Positions 57,401 to 63,192 of a DNA stretch of 63,192 nucleotides are shown here, one piece after another; position 1 is the first letter of the stretch, and each line of letters begins with the position of its first letter. The notes beneath the pieces were generated by a model. It was not told the origin of the DNA and did not search any database. It saw only the letters and a list, made by a program, of their open reading frames with translations. Origin of the DNA: Aquabacterium parvum (lineage in GTDB: Bacteria > Pseudomonadota > Gammaproteobacteria > Burkholderiales > Burkholderiaceae_C); the NCBI RefSeq assembly GCF_001447195.1, contig NZ_LFRI01000236.1, positions 1 to 63,192 on the forward strand. Direction: 5' to 3'. A program made the position numbers and the translations under genes.

Positions 57401-57830
57401 CAGCATATGGATGTTGGCTTATCTCGATTACAACCTGTCCACTGCAGTCTGGGTTGGATTGATCGCAGTGGGGGGCGTTGCAGCGCAAACAGGCATCGTG
57501 GTTGTTTCGTATCTTGATCAGGCTTACAAGGATGCGGCGAGCCAAGGTCGCCTGCGCATCGCTGAAGATATTGATGCGGCCGTAGTAGACGGGACGTCAA
57601 TGTGTCTTCGCCCAATGCTGATGACAGTTGCCACCACGGTATTTGGCTTGATGCCCCTGCTCTGGGAGTCGGGTGTGGGCGCCGATCTTTCGGCTCGTAC
57701 AGCGGCGCCGGTCGTGGGCGGCTTGTGGTTCTGCATGTTCTTGACGCTACTGGTTCTGCCGGCCGCCTATGCAATATGGCGTCGTTGGCAGTTCGCCCAT
57801 CTGCCGAAAGAGGAGTCGGTTCAACCATGA
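54405..57830 (+). CDS. cusA: Heavy-metal RND efflux pump (CusA/CzcA family)
   Basis: The product is 1,141 residues, about 95 longer than E. coli CusA. It has twelve membrane segments and two large periplasmic loops. The three Met positions of the CusA copper site appear kept: SLLVMPTTFSG, RTRIDMLTTGV and GVGGMSVSTI. The membrane signature GGIAIAVGELSDAAIVQIENAHK is typical of the HME-RND group. Most of the extra length is a Gly/Ser/Met-rich insert of about 60 residues (DNA 56850-57035) in the second periplasmic loop. It exports Cu(I) or Ag(I) to the outside with CusB and CusC. It overlaps the ATPase gene by ATGA. Confidence 0.93.
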   Translation: MIERIIEWCAQHRWIVLGITLILSLWAVDSIRKTPLDALPDLSDPQVIVFTDWMGRSPDLVEDQITYPLVRALQSTPGVRTVRGYSMFGMSFIYAIFGDETDIYWARTRVSEQIGRVQQQLPIGVVPTLGPDASGVGWIYQYVLEDTSGRMNLADLRALQDFTVRPALQGVLGVAEVASVGGFERQYQIVLNPKKLAAYGVTPMDVSRAVRDSNAEVGARVLEMGGREYVLRGRGYAKTLADLEQSVISVSSGGTPILLRDVASVQFGSDIRRGAADLDGKGEVVGGIVVMRLGSNALEVIRALETQIGQLSLPPGVRLKVTHDRSELIEGSIKTLRETLIIEGAIVAFICLIFLMHTGSALVALIILMMSVLLSFIGMRYLGLSANIMSLGGIAIAVGELSDAAIVQIENAHKKLAENSRPEDRIRIIIDSCKEVGRPIFYSLLLITVAFLPILTLTGQAGKLFAPLAYTKTLAMFVAAVLSITLAPPLLVWFLRGRFRTEAENPLNRVFGRWYRPISAFVVRHRHVVVAISVLAMVATVPVFTRMGSEFMPPLDEGSLLVMPTTFSGISIEEARRAVTAQDRIIKSFEEVETVHGKAGRAETATDPAQLDMSELVVTLKPQEKWPTIPTQRWYSDQAPEWLKVGLRLVWPERRQRTIAELSRDLDKALRMAGYQMAIAPPIRTRIDMLTTGVRTPVGIKVFGPDLAAIERLSLELEGMLREVPGTRSTFAERQSGREYIDIVPRRDAIARYGLSVRDVLDSVEAGVGGMSVSTIIDGRARYSVNVRYGADFRTDPQALKELLIPIPAPKPLSFVGGQGSGGGSSPTGQPEVQSRSAAMGDSGGMAGGGMASAGMSTSSGKMPASAGSGNDWDRWRQAGTIVPLAELADVQVVSGPPMIKNENGTLVGYVFADIDSSKRDLGGWVKDAKEVVEKRLTLPTGFRLQWTGQYEFMAEMESRLKTVIPLTLVLVAALLYMSMGGWAQTWLVMLALPFAIAGSIWMLAYLDYNLSTAVWVGLIAVGGVAAQTGIVVVSYLDQAYKDAASQGRLRIAEDIDAAVVDGTSMCLRPMLMTVATTVFGLMPLLWESGVGADLSARTAAPVVGGLWFCMFLTLLVLPAAYAIWRRWQFAHLPKEESVQP

Positions 57831-60295
57831 CCCATCCAAGTGCCACACCTGCCCAGCAAAGCGGCCATGCCGGTCTGAGCAGCCAGGAGGCTAAACAGCG
57901 GCTGGCAGAGATCGGGTCCAACGAGTTGGTGCGCGAGTCCAGTACGCCAGCCTGGAAATTGCTTCTTGGTCAGTTCAACAGCCCAGTCATCTGGTTGTTG
58001 TTCGGTGCGTGCCTGGTGTCTGCCGCCCTTGGCGAAGTCATTGATGCCATCGCCATTGGCACCATCGTCATCGTCAATGCACTCGTCGGTTTCTTCCAGG
58101 AGTATCGGGCTGAGAAAGCTGTACTGGCTTTGAGGTCGATGACGGCCCCGAGAGCAAGGGTCATGCGCGATGGCCATCTCCAGGTGATACCGGCCGCACT
58201 GGTCGTGCCTGGTGACATCCTTGTGCTCGAAGCCGGAGACATCGTGGCGGCTGACGCTCACCTGCTTGAAGCCAATGTGCTGAGCACCCTGGAGGCAGCA
58301 CTCACTGGCGAGAGTACGCCCGTTGGCAAATCGACCAAGGCTAGCGCGCCCAATGCACCGCTGGCCGAGCGTTGCGATCATGTTTTCTCAGGAACCAACA
58401 TCGCAACGGGGACAGGTGTCGCGCAAGTCACAGCCACTGGCATGCAAACAGAACTGGGCCACATCGCCCATCTGCTTTCAACCGCCAAGGACGAATCAAC
58501 GCCTCTGCAGCAGCGTCTCGCCGCGCTCAGTCGGCGACTCATGCTCATCTGCCTTGGAATTGTGGTCGCTGTGGCGGTGTTGGGATGGAAGCAGGGGTTG
58601 GGCGGCATGGAGGTTCTGCTGTCCGCCATCTCGCTCGCTGTGGCTGCGGTTCCGGAAGGGCTGCCAGCCATCGTGACCATTGCATTGGCAGTTGGGATGC
58701 AGCGCATGGCCGCACGCCATGCCTTGTTGAGACGCCTCACGGCAGTCGAGACATTGGGGTGCGCCACCGTCATCTGCACCGACAAGACCGGGACCTTGAC
58801 CACGGGAGTCATGACCGTTCGCGAGATATGGGGTGTTGACCAACGCCAGGTGCTTGATGCCGCGACCGCTTGTTGCGATGCAGATCTGTCCGAAGATGAG
58901 CTCAGTGGCGTTGGCGATCCCACCGAGGTGGCGATCGTGGTGGCTGCGGCTCAACGCGGGATCAAACGCGAACAGATTGAGGCGGTGCGAGCGCGGGTGT
59001 CGATCTACCCATTCGATGCAGATCGCAAGCGCATGTCGATCTTTCGCTCCGACGGCGTGCTGTATGCCAAAGGGTCTTTGGAGTCTCTTGCTGGGCAGGC
59101 CAGCCTGATCCCTGCGGGCATGATGGAGTCCGCCGCAGAGATGGCGGGGCGTGGCCTGCGCGTCCTGTGCGTGGCGGTTGGCCGGGAGGATCGCGAGGCA
59201 GGGTTGGAGTTGATCGGGCTGCTGGGTATTGCAGATCCTCCGAGAACAGAGGCCGTTGAGGCAATCGCACGCGCATCTGCGGCCGGCATTCGGACCGTGA
59301 TGATCACGGGCGATCACCATCTGACGGCCCAGTCCATCGCACGTGAACTGGGCATGCTCAAGCCAGGCGAAGATCCAGGCGAAACAGTTCATGCCCGAGC
59401 AACACCGGAAGACAAGTTGCGCATCGTTCGCGACTGGAAGTCGCGGGGCGCGATCGTCGCGATGACGGGCGATGGGGTCAATGACGCGCCCGCATTGCGA
59501 GAGGCCCATATTGGCATTGCCATGGGGCAGACCGGCACGGAAGTGACCCGTGAGGCAGCCGACATCGTCCTCGCGGATGACAATTTCGCCACGATCGTAG
59601 CGGCAGTGGAGGAGGGGCGTAGCATTTTCGAGAACATCCGCAAGGCCATTGCCTATCTGCTGGCGGGCAACGTGGCCGAACTCTCGGTTGTTTTTATTGC
59701 GGCGGTTATGGGATACCCGCCGATCTTGCTGCCTCTACAGTTGTTGTGGATCAATCTGGTGACCGACGGTGTTCCGGCGCTCGCATTGGTCACGGATAGA
59801 AGCAGTTCGTCGATCATGAATCGCCCCCCTCGGCCGGCGAGCGATCCCCTTATAGGCGCACGCGAATGGCGCGGTATATTTTTTGCCGGTGCGCTGCAGG
59901 CAATACTGGTGATGGCGGTCTTCATCTGGGCCTTGGAGGCTCGCAGCCTTGAAGAGGCGCGTAATTTGGCCTTCTCCGTTTTGGTATTCGGCGAATTGCT
60001 TCGCGCCTTTTCCGCCCGAGATCCAGATCGCCCGTTCTGGGAAATAGGTCTTTTCAGCAATATGAAACTGTTTCTCATCGTCGTGCTGTCCGTTATGCTG
60101 CAACTGGGTCTTCACCATATACCTGCTACTCAGAAACTCTTCAGTATCGGCGCAATAAGTCTTGCCGACTGCGGTCTGTCGCTCGCCATAGGTTTTATGC
60201 CTCTTGTTGTGCTTGAGCTGGGAAAAGTGTGCAGAAGGTGGTGGCTTACCAAAGCGCATGGTTTTCCTGCGAACCCATCTCAGCCAGGGCAATGA
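57827..60295 (+). CDS. P2A-type cation-transporting ATPase (calcium/PacL-like)
   Basis: The product is 822 residues. It starts with a cation-ATPase N-domain (GLSSQEAKQRLAEIGSNELV). The membrane site is VPEGLP in TM4 and LWINLVTDGVPALAL in TM6, the P2A pattern of Ca2+/Mn2+ pumps, not the CPC of copper pumps. The phosphorylated Asp319 is in CTDKTGTLTTG, with TGES and GDGVNDAPAL. There is no metal-binding extension. Its ATG overlaps the cusA stop, so it is the fourth gene of the efflux operon. Its ion is unknown: Ca2+, Mn2+ or a counter-ion are possible. A link to copper rests on context only. Confidence 0.88.
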   Translation: MTHPSATPAQQSGHAGLSSQEAKQRLAEIGSNELVRESSTPAWKLLLGQFNSPVIWLLFGACLVSAALGEVIDAIAIGTIVIVNALVGFFQEYRAEKAVLALRSMTAPRARVMRDGHLQVIPAALVVPGDILVLEAGDIVAADAHLLEANVLSTLEAALTGESTPVGKSTKASAPNAPLAERCDHVFSGTNIATGTGVAQVTATGMQTELGHIAHLLSTAKDESTPLQQRLAALSRRLMLICLGIVVAVAVLGWKQGLGGMEVLLSAISLAVAAVPEGLPAIVTIALAVGMQRMAARHALLRRLTAVETLGCATVICTDKTGTLTTGVMTVREIWGVDQRQVLDAATACCDADLSEDELSGVGDPTEVAIVVAAAQRGIKREQIEAVRARVSIYPFDADRKRMSIFRSDGVLYAKGSLESLAGQASLIPAGMMESAAEMAGRGLRVLCVAVGREDREAGLELIGLLGIADPPRTEAVEAIARASAAGIRTVMITGDHHLTAQSIARELGMLKPGEDPGETVHARATPEDKLRIVRDWKSRGAIVAMTGDGVNDAPALREAHIGIAMGQTGTEVTREAADIVLADDNFATIVAAVEEGRSIFENIRKAIAYLLAGNVAELSVVFIAAVMGYPPILLPLQLLWINLVTDGVPALALVTDRSSSSIMNRPPRPASDPLIGAREWRGIFFAGALQAILVMAVFIWALEARSLEEARNLAFSVLVFGELLRAFSARDPDRPFWEIGLFSNMKLFLIVVLSVMLQLGLHHIPATQKLFSIGAISLADCGLSLAIGFMPLVVLELGKVCRRWWLTKAHGFPANPSQPGQ

Positions 60296-60677
60296 GGAAC
60301 CCTTGCGCAGTTTGCTCGCCTTGGCACGGTCGTTGCATCATGTCAACCCAAGCGCAACGCCTAGCGTTGAGAGACAAAGACAACTGGACAAAATGTTGAA
60401 CATGCTTGAACGTCAATGGCTGGGGTCAAGCCAATCGTTGCCGATGAGATCGCGCACCACTGCTGGGCAATGCCCCGTTTCGGGGCGGATCCATTGTCAA
60501 AATACAACTATTTAGGCGCGTATCTGCCCGTTCCATCGCAATGCAAATTCGCAGGAATCATAACTTGTTGCATCCGAAGCTCGGCCAGTGAACAATGGAA
60601 AGCGTATGCAGTTAATGGCGCTAGGTCATGTCTACCCGGGTGATTGAGCCTCATTGCGTGTCCGGCGCATTTCAGGT

Positions 60678-60694
60678 GATTCAAACTTTGAATC
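60678..60694. promoter_or_regulatory. Perfect palindrome, candidate operator of copK
   Basis: GATTCAAACTTTGAATC is an 8-bp perfect inverted repeat about one central base, 64 bp upstream of the copK start. It is unlike the CopR boxes. Position and symmetry suit a dimeric repressor or activator site. No T tract follows, so it is not a terminator. Confidence 0.5.
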
Positions 60695-60712
60695 AAAAAA
60701 TCAAGGGAAAGA

Positions 60713-60728
60713 GTTGGTTGGTTGGTTG
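60713..60728 (+). repeat. GTTG tetranucleotide repeat in the copK leader
   Basis: Four perfect GTTG copies are followed by GGTTTTTTT. They lie 30 bp before the copK start, between the palindrome and the ribosome binding site. Slippage would change leader length. Four copies is a low number. Confidence 0.5.
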
Positions 60729-60757
60729 GTTTTTTTAACGTGAAAAGGAGAATCTAA

Positions 60758-61057
60758 ATGTTCAAGAAAATTTTGATCGCTGCTGCAGGCTGTGTGGTTG
60801 CAATCTCGGCATTCGCTGCTGACAATAAGGGCGTTGAGAAGGTTTATGAGTTGACTGATGGCTCAAAGGTCTTTCTCTTTGAAGGCGGCAAAATGGGCAT
60901 GGAAAACAAAAATGGCAAGCCCGTTCGCATGAAGCCTGGCGTAATCATGGAAACCAAAAGTGGCGAACGTTTGATCATGATTGGTGATGAGGTCGCTCGC
61001 GTTGAGTCGCTGGGGCATCAGCGTCGGGCTGGTAATCAGCACGAAACGACGAAGTAA
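60758..61057 (+). CDS. copK: CopK periplasmic copper-binding protein
   Basis: The product is 99 residues. The signal peptide (FKKILIAAAGCVVAISAFAA) is followed by the CopK fold: KVYELTDGSKVFLFEGGKMGMENKNGKPVRMKPG and METKSGERLIMIGDEVARVE. The Met residues in KMGMENK, RMKPG and VIMETK correspond to the Cu(I)-binding methionines known in CopK of Cupriavidus metallidurans. It binds Cu(I) and then Cu(II) cooperatively in the periplasm. AAGGAG lies seven bases before the start. The C-terminal 12 residues, including HQRRAGNQHETTK, differ from the usual short tail. Confidence 0.9.
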   Translation: MFKKILIAAAGCVVAISAFAADNKGVEKVYELTDGSKVFLFEGGKMGMENKNGKPVRMKPGVIMETKSGERLIMIGDEVARVESLGHQRRAGNQHETTK

Positions 61058-61080
61058 ATGGTTTGATTGCGAGGGGCCGT

Positions 61081-61463
61081 ATGAGATGTTGCAATACTTT
61101 CTCTCGGCCCCCTGTGCGACTTGCTATTCTTCTTTGGGTCGCCATACTTTTCGCGATGACCGGATGTGCCCTGGTGCCAGGTGAGGTCGAGGGATATCAC
61201 AGCGGATGGCGTCGCGGGACGGTTTTAGCTGTCGGGGTGCGAAATTCCTTGTTCAAGCATGCCGACAAGGACTGCCGTCGAAGCTTGATTGATCGCTCAG
61301 ATTTTACTGATTTCGCCCTGATAGGCCACTCTACTGGCGGAAGTGCCACGTTGATTCTTCATCAGATAGCGCCGGTCCCTGCTAACGAACAGTCAACGTC
61401 GGTGATAAGGTTGCGGTCAACATTCTGGATTGTCAGCAAGCGATTCGCCTTGGTGGCGAGTAA
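61081..61463 (+). pseudogene. Small lipoprotein gene with frameshift
   Basis: ATG 61081 with GAGGGG upstream starts an Arg-rich N-terminus, a hydrophobic stretch and a lipobox MTGC near residue 31. The frame then reads ALVPGEVEGYHSGWRRGTV and DKDCRR up to PVPANEQ at 61392. In the next frame the sequence continues as VNVGDKVAVNILDCQQAIRLGGE and stops at 61463. Adding one base at CAG^TC (61392) restores one protein of about 127 residues with a final structured strand and Cys. Without it the open frame runs to 61671 as nonsense. I do not recognise the family. It follows copK by 23 bp. Confidence 0.5.
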
Positions 61464-61598
61464 TCTGCTGAACAACAGTTTACCGTTGCAGGCCCCCTTG
61501 GGCGCTGTTGTTCAGGTCGTTCAAACGAGTGCCACTACCCGCACAGCCAAGACCAAACTATCGCGGACTGCGATCGATATATCGGCACGCGACAAGTA

Positions 61599-61970
61599 TT
61601 ATTCGATCGATTTGCTTAGTTCACGGTGCTCCGCAGCCATTTTGTCGAATTCTGCTGCCAGCTTTTCATAGTTCGTCGCCACCGCTATGCAATGAGCGCT
61701 CATGCTTGCCCAGCCGCGCCCATCCAGTACGTGTCCTTTGTATGTTTCCGCAAGTCGACGATGCCTGTCGGCCGTTGTGCGGGCCGCTGTCGCCTCCCGC
61801 TCATAGTGAAGGGCAATTGCATCATGGTCTGCACGAGTTCTAGCGGCTTCGACTCGCATTGGTAGCTCATGCGAGGACAGCGCTGGTGCATTGGATGCGC
61901 AGCCACCGAATAGTACCGAGGCGAGCGTGACCATTGTGATGCTCGCTTTTGAAATTCTACGCATGCGCAT
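61599..61970 (-). CDS. Small lipoprotein with helical/coiled-coil body
   Basis: The product is 123 residues. A signal (ISKASITMVTLASVLFGGC) ends in a lipobox. The rest is almost all helix, rich in Ala, Glu, Arg and His (ALHYEREATAARTTADRHRRLAETYKG, AVATNYEKLAAEFDKMAAEHREL), with one internal Cys. ATG 61970 is chosen because GGAG stands six bases upstream; ATGs at 61982 and 62030 are alternatives. It runs opposite to copK. I do not know a function; similar helical lipoproteins occur on heavy-metal islands. Confidence 0.65.
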   Translation of the reverse strand: MRMRRISKASITMVTLASVLFGGCASNAPALSSHELPMRVEAARTRADHDAIALHYEREATAARTTADRHRRLAETYKGHVLDGRGWASMSAHCIAVATNYEKLAAEFDKMAAEHRELSKSIE

Positions 61971-62376
61971 GAAAGGCTCCATGGTTTTTTGAGGCTGAAT
62001 AATCGACATTGAATTTCTAGTAACGTTCATTGCATCAGCAACGCCAAAGATACTTCAGTGAGTCGGAGGGCAGCGAAACGGTGCCACCAAAAATGACAGA
62101 CAGAGTCGGCCCTTTTGCTCGGCAGTTTGCGTTGTCGTGGGTAATGTATTTGTCACCAGTGATCGATCACAAGCGATATCCAGTTGAGATCGCAGGCACG
62201 ACAACACGCTGAAGCACCGTTGTTTTCAGTGATGGCGCACTAGCAGGACGAAGGCAAGCTTGAGTGCGGGATCGTCGCCTGAACGTGACAGGCCCGAAAG
62301 CTGTTCGTGCACCCGAAGGCTCTCGCCTGGTCAGATCGGGCGTATGAGAGTCACTGTGCTGCGCATGGCGCCCCCA
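61971..62376. other. Intergenic region with no recognised gene
   Basis: About 400 bp between the minus-strand lipoprotein and the TPM remnant. I see no supported gene, clear hairpin or CopR box. Part of it may be further decayed sequence of the duplicated TPM gene, but I could not align it by eye. Confidence 0.4.
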
Positions 62377-62507
62377 TTTCGCAGTGCCCAGCACGAACAA
62401 GTTGCCGTCACGTGCATTCACGCAGTAGTCAAGCTACGCTCGCAGCACTTCCCTTCGCAGGGCACGCGCACAAGGAACTACCGGACGCGCCGGTGGTCTT
62501 GTGAGTA
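62377..62507 (+). pseudogene. Decayed second copy of the TPM gene 3' end
   Basis: The sequence aligns with 51478-51609, the end of the intact TPM gene: shared FRSAQ(Y/H)EQ, then CI(D/H)AV, then HFPS(R/Q)G, and after a frame change the identical ending ELPDxPxVL plus TGA at 62505-62507. The two copies differ at many positions and this one has at least one frameshift and no upstream TPM core. It shows an old duplication or recombination bracketing the efflux genes. Confidence 0.6.
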
Positions 62508-62524
62508 GCGTTCAGCGTTCGCGA

Positions 62525-62818
62525 TCAGCCACAGCAACATCCGCCTTTGGCCTTGCCGGTGCTGCTGCCGCAGCCGCCAGACGGCTTGTCAGCAGAAGGC
62601 AAGGCAGAGGTGGTCAGCTTGGCGGGATAGCCTGCTGCATCCAGGGCCGCGATGAGGGTCTGCGCATCGGCAGGCAAATCACCGCTGACCTTGACATGGC
62701 CGGACTGCAGGTTCACATCCACTTGCTGGACGCCGCTCTGTGTATGCAGCGCCTGGGTGACGTGCTTGACGCACGAGTCGCAACTCATGCCCTTGACTTC
62801 CAGATCGATGGTGTTCAT
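62525..62818 (-). CDS. Heavy-metal-associated domain protein with Cys-rich tail
   Basis: The product is 97 residues. The HMA domain has MSCDSCVKHV as metal site and a regular ferredoxin-like order (NTIDLEVKGM to ALDAAGYPAKL). A flexible Ser/Gly/Lys tail ends in GGCGSS...GGCCCG. It probably shuttles Cu(I) in the cytoplasm and is a paralogue of the chaperone at 45044. ATG 62818 has GGAG about seven bases upstream; ATG 62830 is possible. It stands alone on the minus strand at the right end of the island. Confidence 0.85.
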   Translation of the reverse strand: MNTIDLEVKGMSCDSCVKHVTQALHTQSGVQQVDVNLQSGHVKVSGDLPADAQTLIAALDAAGYPAKLTTSALPSADKPSGGCGSSTGKAKGGCCCG

Positions 62819-62947
62819 TTCAGGCTCCAATGGGCACTTCGCGTAACCCGTTCTTCGCGGCGATCCGGCGCGAAGTGACCCACAAGTGCCAAGTCAGAGG
62901 GTTTTGAGGACGCAGGCAGGACGTGACAAGGCCCGCAGTGGCCGCAG

Positions 62948-62985
62948 GCGCCCTGCAAAACCCCATTTGGGGACTCTGCGGGCGC
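62948..62985. repeat. Two-stage palindrome
   Basis: GCGCCC (62948-62953) pairs with GGGCGC (62980-62985), and inside it CCCC pairs with GGGG around ATTT. There is no T tract. It could be a cruciform-forming site or part of a mobile-element end. Confidence 0.5.
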
Positions 62986-63126
62986 ACCTCGGCCCTCATG
63001 GCGCTCTCGGCATGGGGTCATGGCTGACCAGCCAGACAAGACGCTTGGCGTTGTACGTCGTCGGCCCTGCAAAACTGCCACATCCTCGATGAACACTGAT
63101 CAAACCTGGCAACTGGGGATGGTCAG

Positions 63127-63169
63127 AACTCCCAGGTTTGTGTGCAATGACGCTCAGTTTCTGGGAGTT
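63127..63169. repeat. Inverted repeat AACTCCCAG / CTGGGAGTT
   Basis: The 9-base arms are perfect and 25 bases apart. They stand 15 bases before a possible start codon at the window edge, so they could be an operator or the end of an insertion sequence. Confidence 0.5.
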
Positions 63170-63183
63170 TTGAGGACCTGAAG

Positions 63184-63192
63184 ATGAGCACA
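63184..63192 (+). CDS. Possible start of a gene running off the window
   Basis: ATGAGCACA at the last nine bases has GAGG about nine bases upstream. Only three codons are visible, so the product cannot be named and this may be chance. Confidence 0.2.

Larger units (their letters stand above)
60296..60757. other. Intergenic region before copK
   Basis: No supported gene lies in these 460 bp. The right end holds a 17-base perfect palindrome (60678-60694), a GTTG tetranucleotide run (60713-60728) and AAGGAG seven bases before the copK start. The rest is unremarkable. No CopR box like those elsewhere in the island is visible. Confidence 0.5.
62819..63183. other. Repeat-rich right end of the island, no supported gene
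   Basis: The stretch has an 11-base direct repeat GTTTTGAGGAC (62901-62911 and 63167-63177), another, CCCTGCAAAAC (62951-62961 and 63065-63075), a two-stage palindrome (62948-62985) and an inverted repeat AACTCCCAG/CTGGGAGTT (63127-63169). An open minus-strand frame at 62815-63096 lacks any recognisable protein pattern. The repeats resemble element ends. Confidence 0.5.

Noticed and set aside
62815..63096. Open frame of 93 residues on the minus strand at the right end
   Set aside because: Composition is Arg/Gly/Pro-rich without a family pattern, and it overlaps palindromes and the start of the HMA gene.

Overview
The window is high-GC DNA from a betaproteobacterium. It is most likely a member of Burkholderiales (Comamonadaceae/Sphaerotilaceae type), judged from its YaeQ, DUF2917, MocR-type regulator, PAT-family transporter and chemoreceptor genes and from strong GC-ending codon use. 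No rRNA, tRNA or CRISPR array was seen. The species cannot be named from the sequence alone.

Layout. (1) 1-4345: a 5'-truncated LysR remnant, then an orphan SF1 helicase with a C-terminal DUF2726 nuclease-like domain, a small lipoprotein and a small HEHAH protein. (2) 4427-12323: housekeeping and signalling genes: a GAF/PAS/GAF diguanylate cyclase, an aromatic aminotransferase, a Cache chemoreceptor, YaeQ, a monoglyceride-lipase-like hydrolase and a hydroxypyruvate-isomerase-like protein. (3) 12566-28035: a two-partner secretion locus. A giant filamentous adhesin (about 4,580 residues if repaired) is followed at once by its TpsB/FhaC-type outer-membrane transporter. The adhesin is split by what looks like one extra G at 13886-13887. 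(4) 28119-35404: a second chemoreceptor with a CheR/CheB-type C-terminal pentapeptide, a PAT-type MFS transporter, an M48 protease, a MocR regulator divergent from a DUF2917 gene, and an MBL hydrolase. (5) 35405-36372: a gene-poor junction with a large palindrome and a decayed IS5-type transposase fragment. (6) 36373-62818: a 26-kb copper resistance island.

The copper island has several layers. copABCD provides periplasmic oxidation and sequestration. copRS provides sensing. A second cluster runs cusF-like, Met/His-rich protein, DUF2933, membrane methyltransferase, HMA chaperone, P1B copper ATPase, DUF3141, LemA, TPM, TPM. A CusCBA-type RND efflux operon is translationally coupled to an unexpected P2A (calcium-type) ATPase. 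copK, small lipoproteins and a second HMA chaperone close the island. Three near-identical 18-bp palindromes (36240, 42952, 51723) stand before copA, between copR and the cusF-like gene, and before the efflux operon. They are probably CopR boxes joining the parts into one regulon.

The best candidates for undescribed biology are the uncharacterised genes inside the copper island (a PhaC-like Cys-nucleophile DUF3141 protein, the DUF2933/methyltransferase pair, the P2A ATPase, and an apparent ATT-initiated Met-rich protein) and the giant adhesin with its C-terminal cysteine pair. Boundary and decay marks (IS remnant, palindromes, a frameshifted lipoprotein, a degenerate duplicate of the TPM gene end) suggest the island arrived by horizontal transfer and has been rearranged.
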